Below the pieces are notes generated by a model. It worked only from the letters and a program-made list of their open reading frames with translations. It searched no databases and was not told the origin of the DNA. Positions 44,049 to 51,823 of a DNA stretch of 64,000 bases are shown here, in pieces. Position numbers and translations under genes: made by a program. The stretch is taken from contig CAJUDO010000006.1 in NCBI GenBank assembly GCA_910585405.1, positions 34,977 through 98,976 of the forward strand. The letters run 5' to 3'. How positions within the stretch are numbered: the first letter of the stretch is position 1; each line of letters starts with the position of its first letter. Source of the stretch: an uncultured Peptococcaceae bacterium (GTDB lineage Bacteria; Bacillota; Peptococcia; Peptococcales; Peptococcaceae).

Positions 44049-44064
44049 GTTAAGTTTCCTTAAC
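44049..44064. promoter_or_regulatory. Repressor operator GTTAAGTTTCCTTAAC
   Basis: 6-bp inverted arms (GTTAAG/CTTAAC) with a 4-bp spacer, immediately downstream of the -10 of the leftward promoter, where bound repressor would block early transcription. Confidence 0.7.
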
Positions 44065-44073
44065 TCTGAATAT

Positions 44074-44102
44074 AGTATAGCATCCTTAACTTGATTTGTC
44101 AA
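44074..44102 (-). promoter_or_regulatory. Leftward early promoter
   Basis: TTGACA (44102-44097), a 17-bp spacer and TATACT (44079-44074): a near-perfect sigma-A promoter for the early operon. The spacer itself holds half-site CCTTAAC. Confidence 0.85.
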
Positions 44103-44110
44103 GGGCTTTT

Positions 44111-44124
44111 TTAAGAAAACTTAA
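44111..44124. promoter_or_regulatory. Second operator TTAAGAAAACTTAA
   Basis: Same arms and spacing as the other sites (TTAAG-N4-CTTAA), located between the two divergent promoters. A further half-site CCTTAAC lies at 44151-44157 inside the repressor promoter. Confidence 0.65.
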
Positions 44125-44141
44125 CTTTTTTTCAAAACTAC

Positions 44142-44170
44142 TTGAAATTTCCTTAACTTTGCTTTATAAT
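44142..44170 (+). promoter_or_regulatory. Repressor (lysogeny) promoter
   Basis: TTGAAA (44142-44147), 17-bp spacer, TATAAT (44165-44170), about 30 bp before the repressor start. Divergent to the early promoter: a classic lysogeny switch. Confidence 0.8.
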
Positions 44171-44198
44171 ATAAGAAGTAGAAAGGAAGGTGATCCTC

Positions 44199-44669
44199 TT
44201 GTCAAGTACATTTAGAAAAAGGCTGATTGAAGCTATGCAAATTCGGAATATGACACAAGCCGACCTTGTAAAAGCTACCGGATTATCTAAACCAAGAATC
44301 AGCCAATATGTAAATGGTACTTATGAAGCAAAACAGCAAGCCCTTTATGCTTTAGCAGAAGCACTGAATGTAAATATTTCATGGCTAATGGGAAATGATG
44401 TTCCAATGGAAATTGACTATGAAAAATTGCATCAGGAAGTAAATGCCTGTGAACTTATCGAAAAGGCATACGGGAAGGAAGCCTTTGAACTTATCCGGTC
44501 ATATCTTGAATTAGATCAAATTGACCGTGAAAAATTCATGGAAGCTATTTCTATGTATTCCCAATTAGATGTTTACGATAGAGGAAGCATAATCGAAAGA
44601 ATGAAGATTCTGCTTGAACAGGAAAAATATTCTATTCAAAAAGAATCATCAAACGGGAAGGCAATGTAA
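44199..44669 (+). CDS. Phage repressor, CI-like XRE protein
   Basis: 156 residues. TTG at 44199 is chosen because AAAGGAAGG lies eight bases upstream; the GTG at 44190 overlaps that site. HTH: FRKRLIEAMQIRNMTQADLVKATGLSKPRISQYVNGTYEAKQQALYALAEALNV. The C-terminal ~85 residues (IDYEKLHQEVNACELIEKAYGKEAFELIRSYLELDQIDREKF) are helical; no LexA-type Ser-Lys protease is visible, so induction is not by simple self-cleavage. Confidence 0.9.
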   Translation: MSSTFRKRLIEAMQIRNMTQADLVKATGLSKPRISQYVNGTYEAKQQALYALAEALNVNISWLMGNDVPMEIDYEKLHQEVNACELIEKAYGKEAFELIRSYLELDQIDREKFMEAISMYSQLDVYDRGSIIERMKILLEQEKYSIQKESSNGKAM

Positions 44670-44919
44670 TTTATGTAGATTTCAAACCTTCAACATAAAT
44701 TCAAGGTACATCCAAGTTTTTATTCAAGTTGAATAGTGCTGTGAAATGGCGGTTCTTCAAGTCATTCAAGTTAAAACCTCTTTTATAATGATTGAAGAAA
44801 AAAAATCACCGTGAAATTACAGTGTTGTTCAAAATATAAAAGTAATAGAAACAACAAGTTGAAGTTGAATAAGTTGAAGGTTTGAAAAGTTAATTTCAAA
44901 TTCAGGAAGGAAGTTTGTC
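44670..44919 (+). promoter_or_regulatory. Regulatory region of the lysogeny-region gene, paralogous in layout to 28105-28409
   Basis: Contains ATTCAAGTT copies near 44720 and 44763, a TATAAT at 44784-44789, palindrome CACCGTGAAATTACAGTG (44807-44824), exactly 31 bp, then AAGTTGAAGTTGAAT (44856-44870), and a TTTGAAAAGTTAATTTCAAA palindrome at 44881-44900 just before the ribosome-binding site. Confidence 0.6.
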
Positions 44920-45384
44920 ATGTTTGGTAAGAAAAAGCAAAGTTTTGAAGGGGTTACTGTTTATACGGCGTTTCACCATATCAACGGTTTACCCATTGCC
45001 GAAAACCTTTTATGTGAAGTGTTTTCATACCCGGATAGAATTGAATTCAAAGCCGGAACAACAAATATCAAATTAGCACGGGAAAAAATTACTGATATGT
45101 GCCTTAAATTTGATACTGAAATCCAAAATCAGGCTGTTTCAAGTGTGGGCGGGGCAATCGCCGGGGGTGTAATGTTTGGAACTTTGGGTGCAATAATCGG
45201 CGGAAGGGCAAAAACTAAAAAGGTAAAAAACACCACCCAATACTTGATTATTACTTATGCGGGGGAACAAGGAGAATTGAAATATATTGGCTTTGATATA
45301 AAGAACAATCCACCTTCTGCCGCAAAGCTGGTTAAAGAATTCCGGGAATTGAACACAAATTCAGGGGTTCAAATTGAACTTTGA
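44920..45384 (+). CDS. Glycine-zipper protein of the lysogeny region, candidate moron
   Basis: 154 residues, good start (AGGAAGGAAG before ATG). Residues ~70-92 (SSVGGAIAGGVMFGTLGAIIGGRA) form a Gly-zipper hydrophobic segment, flanked by a beta-rich N-terminal part (GVTVYTAFHHINGLPIAENLLCEVFSYPDRIEF) and C-terminal part resembling bacterial PH-like/SHOCT-linked domains. Expressed on the lysogenic strand between repressor and integrase, a place for superinfection-exclusion or fitness genes. Function not known. Confidence 0.7.
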   Translation: MFGKKKQSFEGVTVYTAFHHINGLPIAENLLCEVFSYPDRIEFKAGTTNIKLAREKITDMCLKFDTEIQNQAVSSVGGAIAGGVMFGTLGAIIGGRAKTKKVKNTTQYLIITYAGEQGELKYIGFDIKNNPPSAAKLVKEFRELNTNSGVQIEL

Positions 45385-45396
45385 AAACAAAAAAAT

Positions 45397-45428
45397 TCCC
45401 CCGTCAGTGCTGCAACACCAACGGGGGA
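45397..45428. terminator. Hairpin after the glycine-zipper gene
   Basis: Stem TCCCCCGT / ACGGGGGA with a 16-nt loop. A T-run is present only on the minus-strand side, so it may stop leftward rather than rightward transcription. Confidence 0.4.
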
Positions 45429-45438
45429 TAGCGACCAT

Positions 45439-45497
45439 AAATCAGGATGAAGTGATTTAGGCGGTCTGTCTATATTATATCACTTCACGCCTGATTT
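45439..45497 (+). other. Long imperfect inverted repeat before the integrase gene
   Basis: AAATCAGGATGAAGTGAT and ATCACTTCACGCCTGATTT pair except for a short bulge; followed by TTC with a short T-run and the integrase ribosome-binding site. Could be an attenuator of integrase expression or an integrase/excisionase site. Confidence 0.45.
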
Positions 45498-45518
45498 TTC
45501 AAGACAGGCGGTGAAGTT

Positions 45519-46520
45519 ATGAAAAATCCTAATGGATATGGAACAGTAACGAAGCTGTCAGGGAACAGGCGAAAGCCCTATATCGTGAAAGAAGGTGTAT
45601 CAGGAAGGCAAAAGCCCATAGGTTACGCCGCCACACGGGAAGAAGGTTTGATAATGCTTGCCAATTACAACAATGATCCGTGGGATATTGAAACGGAAAA
45701 AATCACTTTTCAAGAACTCTATGAACTGTGGCTTGAAAAGCGGGCTGTGAAATTGGGCGATTCAAACAGAAGTTCCCTGAAATCTGCATATAAGCATTGT
45801 TCCAAGCTGAAAAAATTGAAGTATAAGCAAATCAAATCATACCAAATGCAAGATTGCATTGATAGCTGCGGCTGTGGGTACTCCACACAAGGGGCAATCA
45901 AAAACCTTTTCGGGCATCTTGACCGTTTCGCAATGGAACTTGATATAATTTCAAAATGCTGTTCTGATCTGCTTACCTCTGAACCAATACCGGAAACAAG
46001 TAAGGAAATTTTCACGGATGAAGAAGTTTCCCGGTTGTGGGAAAATCAAAATTTCCCGTGGGTTGATTCAATCCTGTTCTTCCTTTACACGGGGTTCAGG
46101 ATTTCAGAAATGATTGAACTGAAAGTTTCCACCATTGATTTTGAAGTGGGTACAATGCAAGGGGGAACGAAAACAGCGGCGGGAAAGAACAGGCTTGTTC
46201 CGATTCATTCAAAAATTCAATCCATTGTTCAAAAGCGGGTTGAACAGTCCAAAAGCGGCTATCTGTTTGAGTACAATGGGAAGAAGCTGAACCAAACCCA
46301 ATATAGGGCTTTGTGGGCTGAAATCATGGGGAAGCTGGAAATGCGGCACACCCCGCATGAGTGCCGCCACACATTCAGAAGCCGCCTTGATTCAGCCGGG
46401 GCAAACAAGGTTTGCATTGATCGGATCATGGGGCATAAGTCCAAAGGTACGGGTGAACGGGTTTACACACATAAAAATATAGAAGAACTAAAAATGAACA
46501 TTGAACTAATAACTAATTAG
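45519..46520 (+). CDS. Tyrosine recombinase integrase
   Basis: 333 residues. N-terminal arm-binding AP2-like part (MKNPNGYGTVTKLSGNRRKPYIVKEG), SAM-like core-binding region (ITFQELYELWLEKRAVKLGDSNRSSLKSAYKHCSKL), and the catalytic domain with Arg in YTGFRISEMIEL, HTPHECRHTFRSRL (H-x-x-R), IMGHKSKGTGERVYTH (His and Tyr nucleophile). It integrates the phage at the flanking repeats. Its stop codon is part of the 13-bp end repeat. Confidence 0.96.
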   Translation: MKNPNGYGTVTKLSGNRRKPYIVKEGVSGRQKPIGYAATREEGLIMLANYNNDPWDIETEKITFQELYELWLEKRAVKLGDSNRSSLKSAYKHCSKLKKLKYKQIKSYQMQDCIDSCGCGYSTQGAIKNLFGHLDRFAMELDIISKCCSDLLTSEPIPETSKEIFTDEEVSRLWENQNFPWVDSILFFLYTGFRISEMIELKVSTIDFEVGTMQGGTKTAAGKNRLVPIHSKIQSIVQKRVEQSKSGYLFEYNGKKLNQTQYRALWAEIMGKLEMRHTPHECRHTFRSRLDSAGANKVCIDRIMGHKSKGTGERVYTHKNIEELKMNIELITN

Positions 46521-46527
46521 TAACAAA
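46515..46527 (+). repeat. Right copy of 13-bp end repeat AATTAGTAACAAA
   Basis: Identical to 1764-1776. Either integrase arm site or the crossover core. Confidence 0.5.
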
Positions 46528-46531
46528 AATA

Positions 46532-46563
46532 TCGGCAACCCCCGAAAAATCAAGGGTTGCCGC
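46532..46563. terminator. Terminator after integrase
   Basis: Stem CGGCAACCC / GGGTTGCCG with a 14-nt loop, followed by CCTTTTCT. Lies before the proposed attR core, so it would be prophage-owned. Confidence 0.65.
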
Positions 46564-46574
46564 CTTTTCTGTGC

Positions 46575-46586
46575 ATATTATACCAT
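46575..46586. other. Candidate attR core
   Basis: Exact copy of the 12 bp at 1662-1673. On the minus strand it reads ATGGTATAATAT, a -10 with no good -35 now and no gene ahead of it except the integrase 3' end, as expected if integration displaced it from the Sua5 gene. Confidence 0.45.
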
Positions 46587-46647
46587 CTTTTTCTGAAACA
46601 GCGTCTAAATTATTTACAACATTTCATATCCAAAATTCAACAGAAAA

Positions 46648-46663
46648 TGTTTCACGTGAAACA
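46648..46663. promoter_or_regulatory. parS chromosome-segregation site
   Basis: TGTTTCACGTGAAACA is a perfect 16-bp palindrome identical to the bacterial ParB-binding consensus, extended by AAAA/TTTT on both sides. It lies in the gene-free stretch between the prophage end and the M20 amidohydrolase gene. parS sites cluster near oriC. Confidence 0.9.
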
Positions 46664-46728
46664 TTTTGAAAAATCATAGTCAAATAGAATCTATACCTAT
46701 ATTTTTATCTTCTGCTACATAACTGCTG

Positions 46729-48042
46729 TCACATTGCTTCTACAAAACGGCGGTGCATTTCTTCCTTTTCCCGTTCTTCCTCTGGGTCCAAATTGCAAAT
46801 TCGCAATAAAGTACTGTACATCAATTTTAAACCATTCTGTACTGCCTCATCGCTAACAGCCTCTGCCTTATTGTGGCTGATTCCCTCAAGGCACGGCACA
46901 AAGAACATTGTTGCGCGGGTCAATTCCGCCATATACATGGTGTCATGTCCTGCGCCGCTGACCATATGCAGGAAGGTAAGCCGATTAGGCACGCATTGTT
47001 CCACCAAAAGCTCTGCCATATCATCATTGAGCTTCACCGGTGTTTCCTGCCCCAAAACGGCCGGTTCTATATGAAGATTCCGTTTTTCCGCTATGCGGCC
47101 CATTTCTTCATATAACTTTGTAACCACTTCCGTGACCGTGTCCTTATCAATTCCCCGCACATCCACATACAGCTCTACAAGTCCCGGTACAATGTTGATG
47201 GCTTCATTTATGACATCACATTTTCCCACCGTTGCCACAATTCGTTTGTCCGCATAAGCGCGGCCCAGCTGCTCTACTGCCAAAATCACTTCTGCCGCAC
47301 CGGCAAGAGCATCCTTGCGGGAACCCATCGGGCAAGCCCCTGAGTGAGCAGCCGTGCCCTCCACTGTGATCCGCAGACGATAGGGCGCAGCGATACTGTT
47401 TACAATTCCGATATCCGTGTCCCGTTCCTCCAGCACTGGTCCCTGTTCAATGTGCATCTCAATAAATCCGAAGGCATTCTTAATATAATTGCGCTCTGCA
47501 AATAGATTGTCTGGATTGCCCCCCAGCTTTCTGATTTCATCGTAAAGGCTAATACCGTCTTTATCCACATAACGCTTCAGCATTTCTCCATTTAAACGAT
47601 CTGCCAACAATTTGCTGCCCACTGTAGCACAGTTAAAACGGCTAGATTCTTCACAGCGGAACACAATCAATGTGACAGTACGACGCTGCGGCATTCCCTC
47701 CAGCAAGCGCATCGCATGAAAAGCGGTCATCACGCCCAGCAACCCATCATATTTTCCTCCGCCTGGTACCGTATCCATATGAGAGCCTAAAAGCAATGGC
47801 GGCATATCTGGATTGCCATCATCCGTGCCGCGGCGGGTAATCCATAAATTTCCGGCACCGTCCCACTTCACTTCAAAACCAGCCTCTTCCGCCATCTTTG
47901 CCAATAAGCCATGCGCCTCCTGGTCGGCCTCCGTGTAAGCCAGGCGATTCATACCCGCTTCCGTTTCCCCAATGGCAGACAAAGCTGCAAAATCCTGCTG
48001 ATACTTTTCCCAGTTCAGCTGTTGTACAGAAATTCCTCGCAT
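46729..48042 (-). CDS. M20-family amidohydrolase (hydantoinase/carbamoylase, allantoate amidohydrolase-like)
   Basis: 437 residues from ATG 48042 (AAGGAG upstream; the GTG/TTG-like longer frame is rejected). Zinc site motifs: GSHMDTVPGGGKYDGLLGV, FRCEESSRFNCATVGSK, FIEMHIEQGPVLEE, and a C-terminal SGAGHDTMYMAE. Lid domain includes VEGTAAHSGACPMGSRKDALAGAAEVI. It hydrolyses N-carbamoyl amino acids or ureido acids. Single gene with its own leader. Confidence 0.9.
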   Translation of the reverse strand: MRGISVQQLNWEKYQQDFAALSAIGETEAGMNRLAYTEADQEAHGLLAKMAEEAGFEVKWDGAGNLWITRRGTDDGNPDMPPLLLGSHMDTVPGGGKYDGLLGVMTAFHAMRLLEGMPQRRTVTLIVFRCEESSRFNCATVGSKLLADRLNGEMLKRYVDKDGISLYDEIRKLGGNPDNLFAERNYIKNAFGFIEMHIEQGPVLEERDTDIGIVNSIAAPYRLRITVEGTAAHSGACPMGSRKDALAGAAEVILAVEQLGRAYADKRIVATVGKCDVINEAINIVPGLVELYVDVRGIDKDTVTEVVTKLYEEMGRIAEKRNLHIEPAVLGQETPVKLNDDMAELLVEQCVPNRLTFLHMVSGAGHDTMYMAELTRATMFFVPCLEGISHNKAEAVSDEAVQNGLKLMYSTLLRICNLDPEEEREKEEMHRRFVEAM

Positions 48043-48474
48043 ACTGCATAACTCCTTTTTCAATATACTGTTTTTGCTTCATAATAATAAATATACTGCA
48101 CATCTTATATCTTTATCTGATTGTCAGAAAGAAATCAATCTCTCATATTTTTTTCGCTCATTATTCTCTTCTCTCCTGCATTTTATCATATTTCCAGTAA
48201 AATTCCAGAGAAATCCCTGTATTTTCTGAAAATTTCTATATTTTCACAGGAAAATGTTTTTATTTAGTAACACTCTGGTTACAAAACCGCATTTTCCCTT
48301 TTCCTTTTGGAAATATTGTGCTAAAATAAAACCGCTTAAAAAATGCATGTTAGCAGTTACAATTCTAAAAATTAATCTCGATTTTTTTCCTCTAAAATTT
48401 AATATATTTTTGAAGGTGAAAAAGAACTCCAACGAAAAGAAAGGTGGCGGAAAGCAGATTTATCTGCGTAACGT
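48043..48474. promoter_or_regulatory. Divergent intergenic region
   Basis: About 430 bp, AT-rich, no gene seen. TGCTAAAAT at 48319-48327 is a possible extended -10 for the rightward peptidase gene; a leftward promoter for the amidohydrolase must also lie here but is not clear. Confidence 0.35.
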
Positions 48475-49875
48475 ATGGACAATCTGACGGCAAAGTTCAT
48501 GAAATTCATTGAAAGTAAAGGTTCTAAAAGATATCTCTTTGGTGGGATTGCGGTTGTTGTTTTAATTCTCTTTGCAAGTACATTTTCCTTGAGTACTTCT
48601 TACTCTGTAGTGATTGATGGCAAGGTAGTGGGACAAATCAGTTCTGTTTCTACATTAAATCAGGCGATGGCCGCGACGAAGGACAAGGTACAGCAGGAAA
48701 CCGGTATGGAAATTATTTCTTCCTATAATACCGTAGAAACCAAAATCCATCACGGATTATTCAATTCCAATCTGAGCAATCAAGAATTGACTGCACTGTT
48801 AGAGGAAGAAGTAGAATGGTTAGTATCAGGTGCTACTCTGAATATCAACAACGGTGAAATTCAATTTGCTGTTGCCAATGAAGCCGACGGCCAAAAAGTG
48901 TTGGACAAGTTAAAAGAGCTGGCAACTGCCAAGACTGACGGTGCAATTGTAAAATCTGTTGATTTTCAGGAAGAAGTCAGCATTGATGCTGGTAATGTAA
49001 AAGTATCTGAAATCCAGACACCTGATAAAATTATCGAAGCAATTCAAGAAGGCAAAGAAGAAGTAAAGACGCACAAAGTAGTAGAAGGCGAATCCTTCTG
49101 GATGATCGCCCGCAACAACGATTTATCTGTAGCAGAGCTGCAAAGTCTCAATGCTGATATTGTACCGGAAAGACTGCAGATCGGTCAGGAAATTACACTG
49201 ACCAAACAAGAACCTCTGTTGAGCGTAGTGGTCACCAAAGAAATGACTGTAGAAGAAACCATCGCTCACAATACTGAATATAAAAATACCGCCAGCCTGT
49301 TAAAAGGTGAAACCAAAGTTGTTACCCAAGGTTCTGACGGAAAGAAAAAAGTAACCTATGAAGTAAAAGAAGCCAACGGCGCTACTTTAGAAAAGAGCGT
49401 TGTCAACGAAGTTGTGATTTCTGAGCCTGTTACCGAAGTTGTAAACAAAGGTACCGGTTCCATTCAGATTTCCTCCCGTTCTGCTACCAACAGCAACGGC
49501 GGAAACGGAACACTGGCTTGGCCATTGAGCAGTAACAAAATTACTTCTCCTTATGGCACCAGAAGCCGTGGTTTCCACTCCGGTATCGACCTTTCTGCTA
49601 AGACAGGTACTTCTGTTTATGCCTCCGCTGGCGGCAAAGTTGTATTGGCGAGCTGGTATTACGGCTACGGAAACTGCGTTGTGATTGATCACGGCAATGG
49701 CATTAAAACAAGATATGCGCATCTGTCTTCTTACAAATGTAAAGTAGGCGATAAAGTTTCCCGTGGTCAGTTGATTGCACTGTCGGGCAATACAGGAAAC
49801 AGCACCGGTCCACACTTGCATTTTGAAGTCATCGTCAACGGTGCAACGAAAAATCCAGTAAATTATTTGAAATAA
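48475..49875 (+). CDS. Cell-wall M23 metallopeptidase with LysM and G5 domains
   Basis: 466 residues. Membrane anchor at ~20-42 (YLFGGIAVVVLILFASTFSLS), LysM at ~201-245 (HKVVEGESFWMIARNNDLSVAELQSLNADIVPERLQIGQEITL), G5 at ~250-325 (LLSVVVTKEMTVEETIAHNTEY ... VTYEVKEANGATLEKSVVNEVV) and M23 at ~365-460 with GFHSGIDLSAKTG, GYGNCVVIDHGNG, YAHLSSY and GPHLHFEV (zinc His/Asp). Cuts peptide cross-links of peptidoglycan during growth. Confidence 0.94.
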   Translation: MDNLTAKFMKFIESKGSKRYLFGGIAVVVLILFASTFSLSTSYSVVIDGKVVGQISSVSTLNQAMAATKDKVQQETGMEIISSYNTVETKIHHGLFNSNLSNQELTALLEEEVEWLVSGATLNINNGEIQFAVANEADGQKVLDKLKELATAKTDGAIVKSVDFQEEVSIDAGNVKVSEIQTPDKIIEAIQEGKEEVKTHKVVEGESFWMIARNNDLSVAELQSLNADIVPERLQIGQEITLTKQEPLLSVVVTKEMTVEETIAHNTEYKNTASLLKGETKVVTQGSDGKKKVTYEVKEANGATLEKSVVNEVVISEPVTEVVNKGTGSIQISSRSATNSNGGNGTLAWPLSSNKITSPYGTRSRGFHSGIDLSAKTGTSVYASAGGKVVLASWYYGYGNCVVIDHGNGIKTRYAHLSSYKCKVGDKVSRGQLIALSGNTGNSTGPHLHFEVIVNGATKNPVNYLK

Positions 49876-49900
49876 TTTTGCAACTAAATCTAAATATGAA

Positions 49901-49932
49901 AAAATGCACAGGAATTGCTCCTGTGCATTTTT
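49901..49932 (+). terminator. Intrinsic terminator of the M23 gene
   Basis: AAAATGCACAGGA - ATTGC - TCCTGTGCATTTT followed by TT: strong stem with T-run. Confidence 0.85.
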
Positions 49933-49987
49933 TATGGTATGATATTATAATATAGAGTATGCGTATATTTTAAAGGAGGCTTTTTAT

Positions 49988-50896
49988 ATGTATGAGGTAT
50001 TAATTATCGGAGCGGGTCCTGCCGGTATGACTGCCGCTATTTATGCAGCCCGCGCAGGCTACAAGACTGCAATCCTGGAATATGGTGTGCCGGGAGGGCA
50101 GGCAGCGACTACGGATATGATTGAAAACTATCCCGGTTTTCCTGAAGGTATTTCCGGTCCGGAATTAATGATGAAATTTTTTGAGCAGACGCAAACCTTT
50201 GGTGTGGAAATGATTTATGAACAGGTATGCTCCCTGGATCTGGATGGTGACGTCAAACGGGTTATCACCGACAAACAGACCATCGAGAGCAAAACCGTTG
50301 TCATTGCATCTGGCGCCAAACCTCGCATGCTGGGTGTGGACAACGAACAGCGCCTGCGGGGACGGGGTGTATCCTACTGCGCTACCTGCGATGGATTTTT
50401 CTTTAAAGACCAGCCTGTTGCTGTAGTAGGCGGTGGCGATACCGCAGTAGAAGAAGCTATGTATTTGACGAAAATGTGCTCCAGCGTTACCCTGATTCAT
50501 CGCCGTGACGAACTGCGCGCCAACAGATTGGCACAAAGCCGCGCGTTTGCTAATGAAAAGCTGACAATCCTCTATGACACTGTTGTAGACGATATTGTAG
50601 GGGATGACAAAGTAACACAGCTGAAACTGCGCAATAAAAAAACCGACGCCACCAGCACATTAGATGTCAACGGCGTGTTCATTTTTGTAGGCTACTTACC
50701 GAACGGTTCCTTCCTGCCTGCAGAATTAGAAGTAAATGAACAGGGCTATATCATAACCGATGAAGAAATGGCCACCAACATCCCTGGCGTGTTTGCCATA
50801 GGCGATGTGCGGCAGAAAAAACTGCGTCAGGTAACCACTGCTGTAGGTGACGGCGGCGCAGTGATGCATGGCATTGAGGAATATTTCAGAAATTAG
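49988..50896 (+). CDS. trxB: Thioredoxin reductase
   Basis: 302 residues. FAD site IIGAGPAGMTAAIYAARAGY, redox-active CATC in GVSYCATCDGFFF, NADPH site VVGGGDTAVEEAMYL, C-terminal FAIGDVRQKKLRQVTTAVGDGG. Reduces thioredoxin with NADPH. Strong AAAGGAGG before the ATG and a TATAAT at about 49947. Confidence 0.96.
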   Translation: MYEVLIIGAGPAGMTAAIYAARAGYKTAILEYGVPGGQAATTDMIENYPGFPEGISGPELMMKFFEQTQTFGVEMIYEQVCSLDLDGDVKRVITDKQTIESKTVVIASGAKPRMLGVDNEQRLRGRGVSYCATCDGFFFKDQPVAVVGGGDTAVEEAMYLTKMCSSVTLIHRRDELRANRLAQSRAFANEKLTILYDTVVDDIVGDDKVTQLKLRNKKTDATSTLDVNGVFIFVGYLPNGSFLPAELEVNEQGYIITDEEMATNIPGVFAIGDVRQKKLRQVTTAVGDGGAVMHGIEEYFRN

Positions 50897-50912
50897 TATG
50901 GGAGGCTGTCCT

Positions 50913-51038
50913 ATGTATTTCAATAAGAACAAACAGACTAAAATGCAGAAAATTTTTCTAACTGTTTTAGTGGCCTTGCTTTCCATCGGACTGCTTTTGC
51001 CGTCCTTCCTATCCATCTTTTCTTATGGTATATTCTAA
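50913..51038 (+). CDS. 41-residue membrane peptide downstream of trxB
   Basis: Too short for usual ORF limits. ATG at 50913 follows GGGAGGCTGTC; the peptide has a basic N-terminus (NKNKQTKMQK) and one transmembrane helix (IFLTVLVALLSIGLLLPSFL). It starts 17 bp after trxB and ends before a strong terminator, so it is in the trxB transcript. Resembles the small single-span DUF4044-type proteins; function unknown. Confidence 0.7.
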   Translation: MYFNKNKQTKMQKIFLTVLVALLSIGLLLPSFLSIFSYGIF

Positions 51039-51054
51039 ATCCCACACACATAAA

Positions 51055-51108
51055 GGTGCTCCCTAGGCTACGAATTTTTAGATTCGTAGCCTAGGGGGCA
51101 CCCTTTTT
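51055..51108. terminator. Strong bidirectional terminator
   Basis: About 20-bp stem (GGTGCTCCCTAGGCTACGAA with its complement) and a short T-rich loop, then CTTTTT. Separates the trxB transcript from the convergent pentapeptide gene. Confidence 0.9.
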
Positions 51109-51142
51109 GCACAATCACTGCTATACATTCGGACGAAACGTA

Positions 51143-51823
51143 TTACTTCACCACAAGTCCCAGGAGCTTACTCAATTCCACCGCCTGAAAGCTGTTCACT
51201 ATCACTCCCTTTAATTCATGAAAATCATCAGACACCATGATGCCGCTGATTTCACAATCGGACAAATCTATATTGCACAAAGGCGCGCGAAAAAAATCTC
51301 CCTTGCGCAAGTCGCTCTCACTCCATTGACAATTTTTGAACTTACAGGCAGAAAAGCTGGCCTCCTGTAAACCACACTGCTCAAACTGCACAAATTCCAT
51401 GCCCGCCCGCGTAAAGTTGGCGTAGCGCATCTGACAATGCCGGAACAGAATATGGTGCAGACTGCTTTCCTGCCACAGCAGACCCTGCCCCTTGATTTCC
51501 TCCAGGGTGCAGCAGTCCCAATAGCTGCCGCCAAAATTACAATTGGAGATATCGCAATTGCGCAGCAACGTTTGTCGAAAGCTGGCCTTCTCAAAATGAC
51601 AACCTGAAAAGCGACAACCCGTAAACAATACATTGTGAATCGCCAGACTGTGCCAATCCATCTCCGCAAATTGCAGTCCCTTCACCCAATAATTTTCTAT
51701 GGCGCTTTCCTCATACGCTGCCGTTTCCAATATCATCAGCCATTCCTCTGCATCAGTCACCGGCTTTAACCGATCTTCCACCAGCCTGGGCTGCCGCAGT
51801 TTTTTGCCCTTTTGCTCGGCCAT
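51143..51823 (-). CDS. Pentapeptide-repeat protein
   Basis: 226 residues. From ~50 to ~200 the sequence shows the A(D/N)LXX-type five-residue periodicity (LFTGCRFSGCHFEKASFRQTLLRNCDISNCNFGG ... FVQFEQCGLQEASFSACKFKNCQWSESDLRKGDF), which folds as a right-handed quadrilateral helix. Possible DNA-mimic or scaffold; function not assigned. Starts at the stop of the sirtuin gene, so the two are co-expressed. Confidence 0.88.
   Translation of the reverse strand: MAEQKGKKLRQPRLVEDRLKPVTDAEEWLMILETAAYEESAIENYWVKGLQFAEMDWHSLAIHNVLFTGCRFSGCHFEKASFRQTLLRNCDISNCNFGGSYWDCCTLEEIKGQGLLWQESSLHHILFRHCQMRYANFTRAGMEFVQFEQCGLQEASFSACKFKNCQWSESDLRKGDFFRAPLCNIDLSDCEISGIMVSDDFHELKGVIVNSFQAVELSKLLGLVVK

Larger units (their letters stand above)
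1662..46586. mobile_element. Complete prophage with PBSX/Xkd-like contractile tail
   Basis: About 45 kb bounded by a 12-bp direct repeat, ATATTATACCAT, at 1662-1673 and 46575-46586. It contains an integrase at one end, a lysis cassette at the other, and complete modules for regulation, replication, recombination, packaging, head, contractile tail and lysis. All structural genes are intact reading frames with overlapping or closely spaced starts, so the element looks functional. Gene order TerS, TerL, portal, MuF-like protein, scaffold, capsid, sheath, tube, chaperone, tape measure, XkdP/Q/R/S/T/U matches the PBSX-like tail type. The exact boundaries are inferred; a 13-bp repeat (1764-1776, 46515-46527) is the rival. 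Confidence 0.9.
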
